NCBI GenBank assembly: GCA_025531455.1
Contig: JAMYHL010000022.1
Location: 62,001 to 126,000 of the forward strand
From: Apiotrichum sp. Y4204
Taxonomy: Eukaryota > Basidiomycota > Tremellomycetes > Trichosporonales > Trichosporonaceae
DNA length: 64,000 nt
Direction: 5' to 3'
Shown one piece after another: positions 1 through 11,863 of this stretch; within the stretch, counting starts at the first letter, position 1, and each line of letters begins with the position of its first letter. The notes under the pieces were generated by a model. It searched no databases, was not told where the DNA came from, and was given only the letters and a program-made list of their open reading frames with translations. The translations under genes were made by a program, and so were the position numbers.

Positions 1-74
1 TTCTGTGCTTGGCCGCTCCCGCCTTTCCTCCAACGCATACCACCCCTTTCCACGGACATGGGCGCTAACCCCAG

Positions 75-1194
75 GTTCTGCTTTGTGAAGATCATCGCCA
101 TTGTGGGCCTCATCCTCCTCGGTATCATTCTGATGTGCGGCGGCGGCCCGAACCACGACGCAATCGGTTTCCGGTACTGGCGCAACCCCGGTCCATTCAA
201 CTATATCACGATCGACAACGGCGAAGGCATCGTGCCAGGCTCGTGGGGCCAGTTCCTCGGTTTCTGGAACGTCTTCGTCCAGGCTGCGTTCTCTTTCATC
301 GGAACAGAAGTTATCGCCACGACCCTCGGCGAGGCGGAGAACCCCCGCCGCACCGTTCCCCGTGCGATCAAGCGCGTCTTTTTCCGTCTCGCGTTCTTCT
401 ACGTCGGCGGCATTTTCGTCATCTCCGTCCTCGTGCCGTACGACCACCCCCGTCTCCTCAACTCGAACCAGAGCACGGCCGCCGCGTCGCCCTTTGTCAT
501 CGCAATTGAAACCGCAGGCATCCACGCGCTTCCGTCCATCATCAACGCCGTCGTCCTCATCTCCGCATGGTCCGCCGGCTCGTCGAACATCTACGCCGCC
601 TCGCGTACAATGTACGCGCTCGCGCTCGAGGGCAAGCTTCCCCGCATCTTCCGCAAGTGCACGCGCAGCGGCCTGCCGATCTGGTGCGTCATTGCCACCT
701 CGCTCTTCGGCCCGCTCGCATACATGAACACGGGCGGCGATAAGGCCACCGAGGCGTTCAACTGGCTCTTCGCGCTCTCGTCCATTACCGGCGTCCTTGC
801 GTGGTGGGCCATCCTCCTCTCGTACCTCCGCTTCTACTACGGCATGAAGAAGCAGGGTATCTCGCGCGACGACCTGCCGTACCGCGCCCCCTTCCAGCCG
901 TACTTCTCCTGGGTCGGCTTCATCTTCTTCACCCTCGTTCTCCTCTTCGCCGGCTTCAAGTACCTCCTCAAGGGCAACTGGGACACATCCGGCTTTATCT
1001 CAATGTACATTTCGATCCCAATCTTCCTCGTTTGCTGGGCCGGCTGGCATCTTGTCAAGCGCACAAAGTTTGTTCGCCTCGACGAGATGGACTTTTCCAC
1101 CGGCCGCCGCGAACTCGACGAGATGCAGGCACTCGACGAGGAGCGCTACGCGCCCCAGTCCACATGGCAGAAGATTGCCAGCTGGATCTTCTAA
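75..1194 (+). CDS. Amino acid permease (YAT/AAP family), 3' part
   Basis: C-terminal two thirds of a plasma-membrane amino acid/proton symporter of the fungal amino acid permease family. The visible protein begins inside the FCFVKIIAIVGLILLG membrane segment. It contains the family motifs GGGP, AFSFIGTE followed by GEAENPRR, a SAGSSNIYAASRTMYALA segment with LP following, and the conserved SLFGPLAYM and W-rich late segments. About seven hydrophobic stretches remain, then a hydrophilic cytosolic tail ending WIF and a TAA stop at 1192. An acceptor AG at 73-74, preceded by a GCTAAC branch site, marks an intron, so the ATG at 58 is intronic and is not the start. The upstream exons lie outside the window. 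Family is certain; substrate cannot be told. Confidence 0.93.
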
Positions 1195-2901
1195 GCGGGC
1201 GACCTACCTTGTGTTTGCTATATTCGCCCTCACCCATCCCGGGCTCCCCTCCCCATCCCATTGTTTATTGCACGCTCCACATTCTGCGTTAGCTTGTATC
1301 TTGTACGACACGATCTGGTCTCCGAGATCCGGTAACTATTGCATGAATTAATATCTTGTCAAAGAGTCGGATGAGGATAGTGGGAGTAAAACGTCCCAGC
1401 CACGGCCGCAACTCGATGAACACAGACGAGGCGTTGTGGCGCGCTCTAAAGGCACAAACACCTCGCCGCTACTGTATACCACACTGGCGCCCGGAGATGG
1501 ACATGACAAACCATGTCCCTGCACAAAGCTGTGCCATCCTCAGGAGAGCCTGGTAGCATTTCTCCGTGGTAGCGCTGTTCCTCGCTCCTCACGATGACAT
1601 CGATGTCCGAAGCCTCTGTCATTACGGACAAGGATCGACCCGGGGTACAGGATTCTGCCCCACAGTAGGGAGGGAGGGGCGCGTGTCGGGTGTCAGGAAC
1701 AGTGCCATGGTCGGCGTTTCGTTCCCCAAGGATCATGTGGGCCTGGAAGGCGGTCCATCTTTGATTCCTAGGTATTACCCTGGGAGGCCAGATCGTCGTG
1801 CGCGGTGCGTGTAGCTCATATCAATTCTCCCGGCTTCTTGCCAGCGGTGTGGTAGGATAACGTACGCGATGAGGGATACCGTGCCAGTGTCATGGAGCAG
1901 CAAACCTTATCTGCTACCCAGGGGGCGGGAGGCCGATTTCGGGGGGTGTCATTTCATTACAGTGGCGGCTGTCGGTTGTCTTGAGCTTGGACACTATGAG
2001 CTTGGGCCGCACGTAGACCGAGTTGCACGGGGTATGCGGAGATACCTCTCTTGGGCTTGTCGCCTATCATCTCGGCGTCCACTACCACTACCCTCGCCAA
2101 GAGTTGACGTGCATCTCATCTTGGAGCTGACGGAGGCGGGCGGATATTCGTGATCGGTGACCATGTCCTGAGTGTAGATGAGTCCCCAATAGTTGTTGGC
2201 TGCACATGATGAAGTCTACTAATCAAGTCCGAGAAAAAGGTGTAGATTTTCAGAGGCCACATTGTACAAGTGATGTGCAGCAGTGTTCTGCTGGTGAGCA
2301 TGCTACATGGATAGAGCAAAGAGCTCTGTCTCCATCCAGACCAAGAACCCAACCGAGCCCACCATCGCCTTCAGGTAACCACCGCTTTACCCCCTGCGGG
2401 CCCTCGCGTGGGGCAGCGTTCCACCGTCTTTGAACACACCCACTCCCTTTCGACACACAGGTCCCGCGTTCTGATACAGATCCTTCCCTGGCGGCCGCCG
2501 GGCGCGTTTGATCTCTACTGCACCAGTCCTCTGAGCCGTCCACAAGCATGTCTCCAGTGCCTCCCAGTACTTATGTCACTCTCCACATCCCTGGTTGAAC
2601 AAAATTTGTGATGCATTTCCCCGCGCGGCCGTCTTGCTGTCTTGGGCCTCGCGGCGCGCGTTGCACCCCCTGCTCTTACCCCATCTCACTAGGATCGTTC
2701 CAAGATGAATGGAAGGACAGCTGTCATCAGTGTCAACGGGCGAGTTATATAAGGCAGCGAGTGAGGCACTTTTGTCCAGCATCGCCTCTACGCAGCTTTG
2801 TTTCTTCACCACCCGACTTGGTGGCTGCACAGACACTCAGCGCTTCGACGCTGCCACACTCCTTTACGCCCACACTCGTTCCACACACACGACTCTTCCC
2901 A
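1195..2901. other. Intergenic region, 1.7 kb
   Basis: 3' flank of the permease gene and promoter of the DUF1996 gene. I see no open frame with coding character, no tRNA and no repeat here. The only clear signal is a TATATAAG box at 2746-2753, about 150 bp before the next start codon. Confidence 0.6.
2746..2753 (+). promoter_or_regulatory. TATA box of the DUF1996 gene
   Basis: TATATAAG on the plus strand, 149 bp upstream of the ATG at 2902. It fits a TATA-driven, probably inducible promoter for a secreted protein. Confidence 0.6.
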
Positions 2902-4581
2902 ATGGCGCGCTCCACAGCCGCCATCGCTGTCCTCGCGTTCCTCGGCGGGGCCAACGCCTTTATCAACGACTGGGTGAGTGTTGATAACAAATAAAGACAT
3001 ATCTGACACCAGGTCCTGACCCAGGTCGAACCCCTGGTCATTGGCCGCATGGATCCGATAATGGCGCCGGGCAAGGCTGATGGTCACGTCCACTGGATTG
3101 CCGGCGGTTCCAACTTCCGCTCCGTCCTCAACACCCCCGAGGAGCAGCAGAGGGGCGCGTGCTCCACCACCAACATCCAGGCCGACAAGTCCAACTACTG
3201 GATGCCGCTCACCTACTTTATCAACAAGGACGGCGAGTACGAGACAATGGACGTCGGCGCACGCATCTACTACCACGCTGAAAACGCCGTTCCCTGGCCG
3301 CTTGGAATGCGCGTCATCTCGGGTATTGGAAACGTCCGCTCGCCCGACTCCAAGGCCGCACAGGGCATCTTCTGGGGCTGCCACGATCTTGGAGGCGGCC
3401 AGATGGGCACCAATCCCAACCGTATGATGCCCAACGGCACGACCAACCCTAGCGGCTGCGGTAACGTTCAGGCTGGTGTCGCTTTCCCATCCTGCGGCTG
3501 GGCCAACCAGTCCCTCGACTCCTGGGACCACTGGTCGCACCTTACCTGGCCCATGTACTCCGGTGGTGGGGCCTCCTTCACCGAGGTCCAGGGTTACGAG
3601 TGTCCTCCTTCGCACCCGATCAAGTACCCGTCCATCTTCTTCGAGCTCACCTACTTCCCCAGTGAGAAGCAGCGTGCCCAGTGGCGCCCCAACGAGATCA
3701 ACCTCATCCTCTCAAACGGCGACACCACCGGCTACTCTCTCCATGCCGACTTTGTCAATGGTTGGGACCCCAAGGTCCTCCAGGACGCCATCGACCACTG
3801 CACCGGCCCCAACCAGGTTAACGCCAAGCCCGAGAAGTGCTCCGCGTTTTCGGCCCACATCAAGGATCAGAGCCAATGCCGCTACCAGGGCATGGTGCCC
3901 GCGGAGCCGGTCGGTCTCTACAAGCCGCTCAAGACCCTTCCGGGCTGCAACAAGCCGTGGGGCATCAACGACCCCCCGCAGAAGCCGAAGGAATGCCCTG
4001 CCGACTTCAAGCGACCCGGTTTTGTTTCTCCCATGGCGTCGCGCTCCAGCTGGTACGGTGCCCAGGTCGTGCCCGTCGCCGACGACTTTGGAGACATCGT
4101 CATCAATAAGACCTCGAGACTAGAGGAAAAGGCCGGAGTCGTAGGCGGCAACAACCCCTGGATCTTTTCGTGGCCCCCAGTCGGACGAAGTGGTGATGGC
4201 AGCTACCCCCGGGGCTCGGGCGAGAGCCTCAACGCCGACTCAGTCTGGCCCCAGGCCAGCCAGAAGGACTACTTTGCGAACACGGACGTCAACACCGCGC
4301 AGAACAAGGTCGACGCCGTGTTCCAGCAGCAGGACAGCACCGCTTGGGATGACAAGATCATCTCGGGACCCCCCACGAACAAGCACCGCGTCAAGCAGGA
4401 CCTTCCCAAGGTGACAGTCACGTATATGACCAACGCCATGTCGACCGGCAAGCCCGACGAGTACTGGCAAGTTCACAACCCCGAGGTCGGCCAGGGCATC
4501 CCTCCCGAGCTTTTGACTCCTGCCAAGCGCAGCCTCGCCGACGACGTTAAGGCCCACAAACGGAAGCGCCGCTACCACTGA
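2902..4581 (+). CDS. Secreted DUF1996 domain protein
   Basis: Exons 2902-2973 and 3013-4581 are joined in phase 0 across a 39-nt intron, giving 546 aa. The first exon supplies a signal peptide (MARSTAAIAVLAFLGGANA, cut after about residue 19). The mature protein opens with LVIGRMDPIMAPGKADGHVH followed by GGSNF, the diagnostic start of DUF1996, a domain common in extracellular fungal proteins. Conserved cysteines, SCGWAN and WDHWSHLTWPMY follow. The last residues (KAHKRKRRYH) are strongly basic. DUF1996 has no established biochemical role, though it sometimes occurs with carbohydrate-binding WSC modules; no WSC module is seen here. Extracellular or wall localisation is inferred from the signal peptide and the lack of other membrane segments. 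Confidence 0.9.
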
Positions 4582-5103
4582 GTGGATGAATCTTCCTGGA
4601 GCTGTTGACGGCTCCCGTGGATCAGTCGTGGTTTCATGTAATGTTTCTTTAGTTCGCGGCGCTGGGCGCCGTCATATATGTTAGCGTTATTTGTATTATT
4701 CTGAGCTCTGTGCAGAGACCAGTCTGGCAAGCGTTATGTTATAGCGTGTCCACATGTCGGAAGCGCGAAAAGAGTGGCTTGGTGAAGAGTACGTTACCAA
4801 ACTTAAAGTGAGCGATGGGGCATTGATCATGGGATGCACCATGTTAGACCAAATTTAGGATCATCGTAGATGACCCGGAAGCGTGAAAGCTGGTGGAAAC
4901 AAGCTCCTCTACTCACAGGGTCATGGGTCAAAACGGTCGGGTACCCTTCATGGGCACTGTTCGCGTTCCCGTGCCTGGCAGTAGTCGCGATCGGTGCTGA
5001 GGCACAGTGTGGTGCCCATGACGATGTGGCCGCACGCACGGTCGCCGACCGAGTATATTAAGTTGACTGTCCGAGGTCAGTGAGAACCAGCAACCGCTCC
5101 AGA
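4582..5103. other. Intergenic region with lipase promoter
   Basis: Terminator side of the DUF1996 gene and promoter of the lipase gene. The stretch has no coding signal. TATATTA at 5054-5060 is the likely TATA element of the lipase gene, 44-50 bp before its start. Confidence 0.55.
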
Positions 5104-5979
5104 ATGCTCGTGCAAACCGCTCTCTCCGTCCTGACCGCAACCCTTGCGGTCGTCTGTGCCGCCCCAGCTGCCGAAAAGCGTTCGTCTTCGGGCGTCAACG
5201 ACTGGAGCTGCAAGGCCACTCCTGGACACGACCCGGTTATCTTCCTCCATGGCCTCGGTGCGCCCTCGGGCGTCAACTGGTTCACTAAGGCGCCGATCAT
5301 CGCGGCCGAAGGGTACTGCGTCTACACGCCGCAGTACGGTACCGTCAACGGCATTTTCCTCGGCTGGAAGTCGATGCGCGAGTCGTCCAAGGAAGTCGCG
5401 GGTATTGTGCAAAAGGTCATCGCCTCCACCGGGGCCAGCAAGGTCAACATCGTCGGACACTCGATGGGCACCACGGTCGGGACCTACTACATGAAGTTTG
5501 ACGGCGGCAATGCGTTGGTCAACCAATTTGTTGGATTCGGGGCAAACTACAAGGGCACGACGCTGTACGGTCTCAACAAGCTCGTGAAGCTCATCCCTGG
5601 CGTCAGCCCTGCGCTGCGGGCGATCTGTGCGTCCTGCGACGAGTTCCTCATCCCCTCGCAGTTCATCACCGACCTGAACGCTGGCGGCGTCACCGTCCCC
5701 GGGCCGAGCTACACCACCATCGTCTCCAAGCTGGACGAGTTTGTCCTCCCTTACACGTCTGGCCTACTTAACGAGCCGGGAGTTACGAACATCGTCATCC
5801 AGGACCAGTGTGCGCCGCAGATTGATGTTGCCGGACACCTCGCACAGGCGGTCGACCCCAATGTCACCAAGTGGATTCTGTGGGCTCTCGGAGGGAAGAA
5901 GGGAAGCCCGCCGGGCGGCCTCTTTGGATGCCTGCCGAACCTCATCCCAACGCGCCGTGACCTCGAGTCGTTGGAGTAG
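5104..5979 (+). CDS. Secreted lipase (alpha/beta hydrolase, bacterial-type LipA/class 2 fold)
   Basis: Single-exon gene of 291 aa. The ATG at 5104 is preferred over the in-frame ATG at 5080 because a TATA element lies at 5054-5060 and because it starts directly with a clean signal peptide (MLVQTALSVLTATLAVVCAA). A dibasic KR at the end of AAPAAEKR suggests Kex2 processing. The nucleophile elbow GHSMG places the catalytic serine at residue 120. HGLGAPSG near residue 50 is the oxyanion-hole region. Asp211 (SKLDEFVLPYTSG) and His245 (VAGHLAQ) complete the expected triad. This order and the DE.V.PYTS block match triacylglycerol lipases of the Streptomyces/Pseudomonas-like secreted group found in many fungi. 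It would act outside the cell on triglycerides or esters; exact substrate unknown. Confidence 0.9.
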   Translation: MLVQTALSVLTATLAVVCAAPAAEKRSSSGVNDWSCKATPGHDPVIFLHGLGAPSGVNWFTKAPIIAAEGYCVYTPQYGTVNGIFLGWKSMRESSKEVAGIVQKVIASTGASKVNIVGHSMGTTVGTYYMKFDGGNALVNQFVGFGANYKGTTLYGLNKLVKLIPGVSPALRAICASCDEFLIPSQFITDLNAGGVTVPGPSYTTIVSKLDEFVLPYTSGLLNEPGVTNIVIQDQCAPQIDVAGHLAQAVDPNVTKWILWALGGKKGSPPGGLFGCLPNLIPTRRDLESLE

Positions 5980-7511
5980 TTGGCGGGAGATGGACATGGT
6001 AGTAAATAAGGAAGACTTTGATAAACGAGTGGGTATTGGAGAAATGAAAGACGTCAAGGACGAGGGCTGGTGTTGCGCCCTGTGTGTTTGCCACCATCAC
6101 TCACCAACAACGGATGAGTCCACCAGCAAAGCTTGCCACCTCACTCCATGAGAGTCTCTCGTGGATACGTGTCGATGGTCCTCTGACGCTAGAGACTCAA
6201 GCGGTTTGGGTTGAGAGTCAGAGGAGTCTGGAAAAAATTCTGCTGCAATGCATCAGCGGAAATCCCACGCGTCTCGGGGGTTGACCTCTCGACCCCTGGC
6301 CCTCGGCCGCACGAGCCATCAATCCCTCCGCTACTGTCCTCGCCGCGCCGTCGGCACGCGGACGTCTCTTCCACGTCTCACAAACCTTTGAGAACTTCTT
6401 AACGCAAGAAATATTATACTGGCAGCATAAGTTCTCTCTGCAGTTGCGCGGACTGTGGTTTACTCAGAAGAGGGAAGACCGTGTTCACAGCCATCAGACG
6501 CGAGTCTTTACTAGGGGAGCCCGGAGGAATGCTGCCAATTTGCCACTCCCCTTCTGTACTGCTGACCTTGCGTGTTCACCATTTAGGGGGCGGTCTTGAT
6601 GCGAGGTGAAGGAAGTTTGTAAGAAGGAGCGGGAGGTTGTTGGTGTAGAGTAACAGGGAATGGACGAGTGGACGCCACCAACACACTAAACAAGTGGAGC
6701 CAAACAACAACACACAGCGCCGCACAGCACCTCTGTCCAGCCACCTCAACAGTAAAAACGACCATAACAATTCATGCATGCATGGACAACAGCAACAGAA
6801 TATTTTACCAAACGTCTGCACGCACTACTCTATGGCTGCAATGCATACAGAATAATGCATGGTCAGAAATTGTCTCCTGCTCGCCTGACAATGACAGCAC
6901 TGACGTGGCTGGGGAAGACATTTGTCGAGTCAAGAATGAAGAGGGATATGGAGGAACTTAGAGACCCAGCTGTTGTTTGTGCCCCATCCCGTCTTGGAAT
7001 CTGCCTTCAGAATCCCATCACATCTCAATCACGCATTGGGGGGAGGCGGCTTGACGCGTGTGCATTCCAGCGCGCCTCCTCTCCTCCCACGCCTTGGGGC
7101 GTGGCCCCCAATCGGAGCACCATGATGCATGATGATCGCACACACACCGTGCGGAAAGTGACGAGGTCGTGAAGGCAGATTTGTGGCTGGCGTCGGAGAG
7201 TGATTGGATGGTGAGTGATTGGTTTGTGAAGGCACTTTCCATGGTATATACGCGCGCCCTCCAGCTGCCCCCCCATTCTCGCCATTCTCTCATCCTCATC
7301 GTCTCTCACTCGCTCTCAGCTGCAAAGTCTTGCTGTAGTCTCCTCGCTCTTCGTTGCTTGTCATCGCGAGCTCAACTCCAACCCAAACTCTCCCGCTTGG
7401 CGATCATCACGCCCACTCCTCTTCTCCAAACACCATCCCTTCAATCAAACAAACCCTCCCCTACTCCGTGCACCTGCACTCAAACCCCCACCCCGTCTCA
7501 CAGCGGTAAAC
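5980..7511. other. Intergenic region, 1.5 kb
   Basis: No gene is supported. The part nearest the next gene has promoter features: two ATTGG (CCAAT) boxes around 7203 and 7218, TATATA at 7245-7250 and a pyrimidine-rich leader up to the ATG at 7512. A short perfect hairpin (CCACGCC, TTGG loop, GGCGTGG) lies near 7088-7105. The rest shows nothing I can name. Confidence 0.55.
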
Positions 7512-9272
7512 ATGGCCAACATGCTTCCCAACATGCTCCCCAGCCTTCCGAGCGACGCCACCGCCATCTTCCATCGGCTTTCTTCGAACCAGGAGTACGC
7601 GCCTGTGCCCGGCACGCGCACGGACACGACCGACTCGAAGCCCCGCGTTGCCGGCGTCGGCAAGGCACCCAAGGGGTTCAAGAAGAACAAACACACCAAG
7701 CCCTACGACCGCTGCGCCGATAAGCGCGTCCACGGCGCGTCGCGCTCAAACAAGGACCTGGCTGCTGTCCAGCGCCACATTTCGCTGCACGGCCGTGTGG
7801 CGTCCGTTCCCAGCGTACCCTGGACCAACGAGGTTGCTGGACCCCAGGTCCAGCTCCACGATATCGAGGACAACGAGGAGTACGCCGAGGGCCAACACGA
7901 GGACATTTCGATCGACGAGCGCCATGAAGTACACGCGCAGAATGACGCCGAGGACGTGGAGGCGGTGAATACCCCTTCCATCAAAATCTCCACGACTGTC
8001 ACTCCCACTCCCGTCACGCCTACCGTCCCCTCCCCTCAGCTCAAGGCCGCTGCCCCCGCAGGCTTCTCTCCGACCGCCGCCTCCACCGGCTCCGACCTGT
8101 ACATCCGCATTCCTGGTCACCTGCAGAAGCCCGTCCTTCCCCCCATGACGCACATGCACTTCGAGGATGATGAGATTGTGAGTTCTAGCTACCGTGGAAA
8201 GCTTCAGCTAACGTCAGCCCACCGATTACGTCCGTTATCACCTCGACCCCCATCTGGCCATGGTCCACCGCGTCGGCGCCATGTACCAGCCGCTGTCGTG
8301 GGCCGAATCCAAGGTTCCAGTGACCGGCGGTGCACAGTCGATGGCATATGGTATCCCCACCATCGTGCGCGGCGAGGACACGTCGGGCACACTCGCGGCC
8401 TCTGTGGCAGGCTACGAGCCTGATCTGCTCCTCGCAGTTCAGCGTTCAAACGGTTCCAAGGGGAAGTTTGATTTCCACCCCATCAAGTGAGTCATCGGTG
8501 TCAGTCAGCATTGATCATTGATCAGTGTAATTGAGCACAGTTCTCCAGTTCCTTTGTCCTGAAACTGACCCGCAGGCACGTCGCGTATGCCGCCCGCTGC
8601 CGTCTCTTCCCCGAGCTCCCCTCTCACCCGCTCAACATGACCCTTGTCCACCCCCACCACTTTGCCCAGGAGTCCGGCTACGACAGTGACGACAGCGATG
8701 AGGACAGCGACGAGAGCGACGACGAGTCGAGCGAGCACCTTGACTTTGACGACGACAGCGAAGTAGAGTGGATCCCCGTTATCCGCGAACGCCCCGCGTC
8801 TGCCATGTCGAACGCTTCCGTTGCCAGCGACAACTCGGACGACTCCACCGGCACTGATGCCTCCGATCTCTCGGACGTGTCGGAAGTGTCATCAACCGAT
8901 GCCGCCTCGGACGTCGCATCAGCCGACACCGGCGCGTACATCCATCTCCCGATCGTGGCTGTCCAGCTTCCCGCTCCCGAGACATTCGAGATAGTCCACC
9001 ATCGGCTGCACCACCCCAATGCAGCCTGGGAGCCGGTTCTCCTCGGTCTTCCCCTGGCGCAGGCCCTCAACCCCGGCGCCGCGATTATCGCACTCGATGA
9101 ACTCTCCACCCGCGAGGTCAACCGCCGCCTCACAGCCGTGCACGGCGTCTGGGCGAACATGTGTGCCCTCGGTGTTGACGACGACCGCATGTGGTCCCAG
9201 GTCGACCGCGCGTACAAGATGCTTCTCGACTCTATGCGCCGCCGTGCCCTGCGTGCCATGCCCCGCCACTGA
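7512..9272 (+). CDS. Hypothetical protein with acidic Ser/Asp-rich tract
   Basis: Exons 7512-8177, 8218-8486 and 8576-9272 (introns of 40 and 89 nt, phases 0 and 2) encode 543 aa. I do not recognise the family. What can be seen: a basic segment near residues 55-75 (KAPKGFKKNKHTKPYDR), a low-complexity Thr/Pro/Val stretch around 160-180, then a continuous conserved-looking block spanning exons 1-3 (IRIPGHLQKPVLPP, IPTDYVRYHLDPHLAMVHR, AYGIPTIVRGEDTSG). A run of Asp and Ser (about residues 395-430) is followed by a Ser/Thr/Asp linker and a C-terminal folded block ending RRALRAMPRH. There is no signal peptide or membrane segment, so a cytosolic or nuclear regulator is plausible but unproven. Splice joins are supported because each restores an uninterrupted frame. 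Confidence 0.75.
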
Positions 9273-9748
9273 GCAATCTGAAACATCAGTGCGAAGTGGT
9301 GATCAGTAATGACAAGACGAGAACAAAAGTGTGAGCCCGCGCCACCCACCTCGAGGTAGAAGGGGAGAATATCATGGGCGAGGCGCGAAGTATTACCCAC
9401 CGGCGTATACCCAAGCATCCCATCTGGTGTTAATTTCGTAGATCGTCCGTAATCTGATTTGAGCTGAGTATATGCTGGTCGAGATTGCATTGATGTATTG
9501 TTTGTCCTCATGAAGTCGAGATGTCGGGTCGCATCTCAGGTTCCGAGGCCTGCACAAACAATGGTGGCGCTGCCAAGGGGAAGTTGATTATCCGCATCTG
9601 ATTTGTCATCTGAGGCGTCGTGTGGAGGTGGAGGTCGGTGACTTCTAGCAACCGTCTGGGGCCCTGGGGACTGGTCCTGCCAATGTCACACGGTGTTGAC
9701 ACCACCCTCCCCCATAAACGACTTCAACATCACTCTCTTCTCCAACCC
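9273..9748. other. Intergenic region, 0.5 kb
   Basis: 3' flank of the acidic hypothetical gene and promoter of the quinone reductase-like gene. No coding or RNA signal seen. Confidence 0.5.
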
Positions 9749-11371
9749 ATGCTTCCCGCTCTCCGCCGTTCCCCCTCCCCGACACTTCTGCGCACCATGT
9801 CGACCGCCATCCCCAAGACCATGAAGGCCGTTCTCGTGAGTAACTGCAGATCAGCAGACACGGACGGCGATCACGGACATCGCCGAAAGAAGCGTGATGA
9901 GCAGCCACGCCGCTTCCGCCGCTGTTGAAAAGAACCAGGGGACAGAGCTCGACTCGTATCCCCTGCGCAGCATATCCCTGCTTACACGCAGTTTGAGAAG
10001 ACGGGCGGGCCCGAGGTCAGCGTCCTCCGCGAGGTGCCTGTGCCGTCCCCCAAGGCGGACGAGGTTCTCATCAAGGTCGAGTGGACGGGCGCAAACTACA
10101 TTGACAACTGTGCGTATTTGTGGTGACTTTGCAGCTGCAGTAACGTCTTGTCGCAGCTGTTCGAACAACTAGATGTACACCATTTGCTGACTCCAGACCG
10201 CCGCTCGGGTCTGTACCAGGTATCCCTCCCGTTTATCCAGGGACAGGATGTGGTCGGCACGATCATGTCGCTCCCGACAGAGTCTGTCGACTGGAAGCTC
10301 GGCGCGCTCTCTGTTGGCCAGCGCGTGTGGTCCCCCATCGGCTCGTCGTTCGCAGAGTACGTCACCGCCCCGTGGTGGAAGGTCGCACCCCTCCCCGCCG
10401 AGGTCAAACCCGAGGACGGCGTGAGCATGTGCACCGTTGCACTGACGAGTGCCACGCTCGCGCGCGAGTCGTACCCCGTCAAGAAGGGCGATACTGTGCT
10501 CATCCGCGCGGCTGCTGGTGGTGTCGGTCTCGTTCTCACCCAGGTGAGTGTTGTGTCGGAGGAGCCGATGTCAGGGTGGTTATACCCCGCAATCCCCCCG
10601 CATCGACCGGAAACGGGGTGACCGCCAAGGCTCCGTCGGTGGCGTTCTAGCAACCGGGCATCCCATCCTTTGGAATTCCAGTACCCGATCGTGAATCTGG
10701 TCAGACAATGCCCGCACTTGACCACTTCGCGCATTCCTCGTCGGACGAGCTCACATTACGTCGGGAAGTAACTGACGTCAGCTCTGCAAGTACCTCGGTG
10801 CCACCGTGATTGGCACAACCTCGACGGCTGAGAAGGCCAAGCTCTCCAAGGCGAACGGTGCCGACACCGTCCTCCTCACCACCAACCCGTCAGAGGACAA
10901 TGTCAAGGAGGTGGGTCTACATGTATGTGCATTCTAACAGCAGATTCTCCAGCTCACCGACGGCGAGGGCGTCCAGGCTGTCTTTGACGGCGTCGGCGCG
11001 GACACCTGGGAGGAGAACTTCAAGGTCATGGCCATTGGCGGCACTATCGTGACCTTTGGTAACGCGTCGGGCCCCGTTCCGGCCTTCTCGCCGCTCAAGC
11101 TTTCGCCCAAGTGCCTCAAGGTCACGCGCCCGACCCTCTTCCCATTCATCTCGACGCCGGAGCGCTTCGCACACTTTGCCAAGGAGGTCTCGGACCTGTC
11201 TGCCAAGGGCGCCATGAAGGTGAGCTGGCGTGAAACTGTGTAGCTGACAGGCAGTACGCCGTGCACAAGGTGTACCCCTTCTCCGAGGAGGGTATCCGCC
11301 AGACGCAGATTGACATCTCGGGCCGCGGCACCACCGGCAAGCTCCTCATCAAGGTCGCGGAGAGTAAGTAG
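9749..11371 (+). CDS. NADPH:quinone reductase-like zinc-independent alcohol dehydrogenase family protein
   Basis: Medium-chain dehydrogenase/reductase of the quinone oxidoreductase (zeta-crystallin) type; it would transfer hydride from NADPH to quinones or enals. Exons: 9749-9835, 9992-10109, 10197-10543, 10782-10910, 10944-11219, 11255-11371, together 357 aa, all in phase. Motifs in order: MKAVL-FEKTGGPEV, NYIDNYRRSGLY (rebuilt across intron 2, a strong check), LPFIQGQDVVGTI, AAAGGVGLVLTQLCKYLGA (Rossmann glycines), LTDGEGVQAVFDGVG, and GTTGKLLIKV near the end. The acceptor of exon 5 could be 10953 instead of 10944; 10944 is preferred because it keeps EILQLTDGEGV, although the intron is then only 33 nt. 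A second ATG at 9797 would remove 16 residues of a possible mitochondrial presequence (MLPALRRSPSPTLLRT). Confidence 0.9.
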
Positions 11372-11780
11372 TTGGACAGCAGTTGCGCCGTTGCGGCTCT
11401 GGCGGTGACAGCGTGCCGTTGACGCTCTCAGCCGCGCGGCCGCGTATGTAGAATGTGATGCAGTAAGGATATCAAGCGGCGAAGAGAATGGTGTTTCAGC
11501 TAACCTCCATCTCCTGACGATCTTGTCGATCGCGCTCTGCTCTCGGAGATTCTGTCGATCTGCTGATCCCATTAGACTCTTACTAAGCTACCCAAGCGTC
11601 CCTCCTAGTCCCGATCATGGTGATCTGCAGAGAGATCAGCTTGACCCGCCCTTGATCATTGCAGCTCATTTCCCCAGCGTCAAGCCCAAATCTAGAACGA
11701 TCACAGAGTGCCAATCACCCCGATCTCGTTCCGCTCGCGCATGGACCGCGATCAGCGCCAACGAACGCCGAACACCGAAG

Positions 11781-11863
11781 CCTCGTTATATCAGTCGGTA
11801 GATAGTTTGACTCTTACTACTAAGATATCAAAATGTCATGGGTTCGAGCCCCATACGAGGCTG
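11781..11863 (+). tRNA. tRNA-Lys(CTT), intron-containing
   Basis: A full cloverleaf folds: acceptor GCCTCGT/ACGAGGC (7 perfect pairs, discriminator T), D-stem TATC/GATA around loop AGTCGGTA, anticodon stem TTTGA/TCAAA with anticodon CTT at 11814-11816, and T-stem ATGGG/CCCAT around TTCGAGC. A 10-nt intron lies at 11818-11827, directly 3' of the purine after the anticodon, the canonical position. A T5 run about 35 nt downstream can end Pol III transcription. The D-arm departs from the usual GCTC/GAGC, but both strands changed together, so pairing is kept. The altered A-box may weaken transcription. Confidence 0.88.

Noticed and set aside
58..74. ATG at 58 as permease start
   Set aside because: It is followed after 9 nt by a CTAAC branch-like site and an acceptor AG, and the protein would begin in the middle of a membrane segment. 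Upstream exons are outside the window.
2806..3615. Minus-strand open frame opposite the DUF1996 gene
   Set aside because: Shadow of a strongly supported DUF1996 exon, including its signal-peptide exon and intron.
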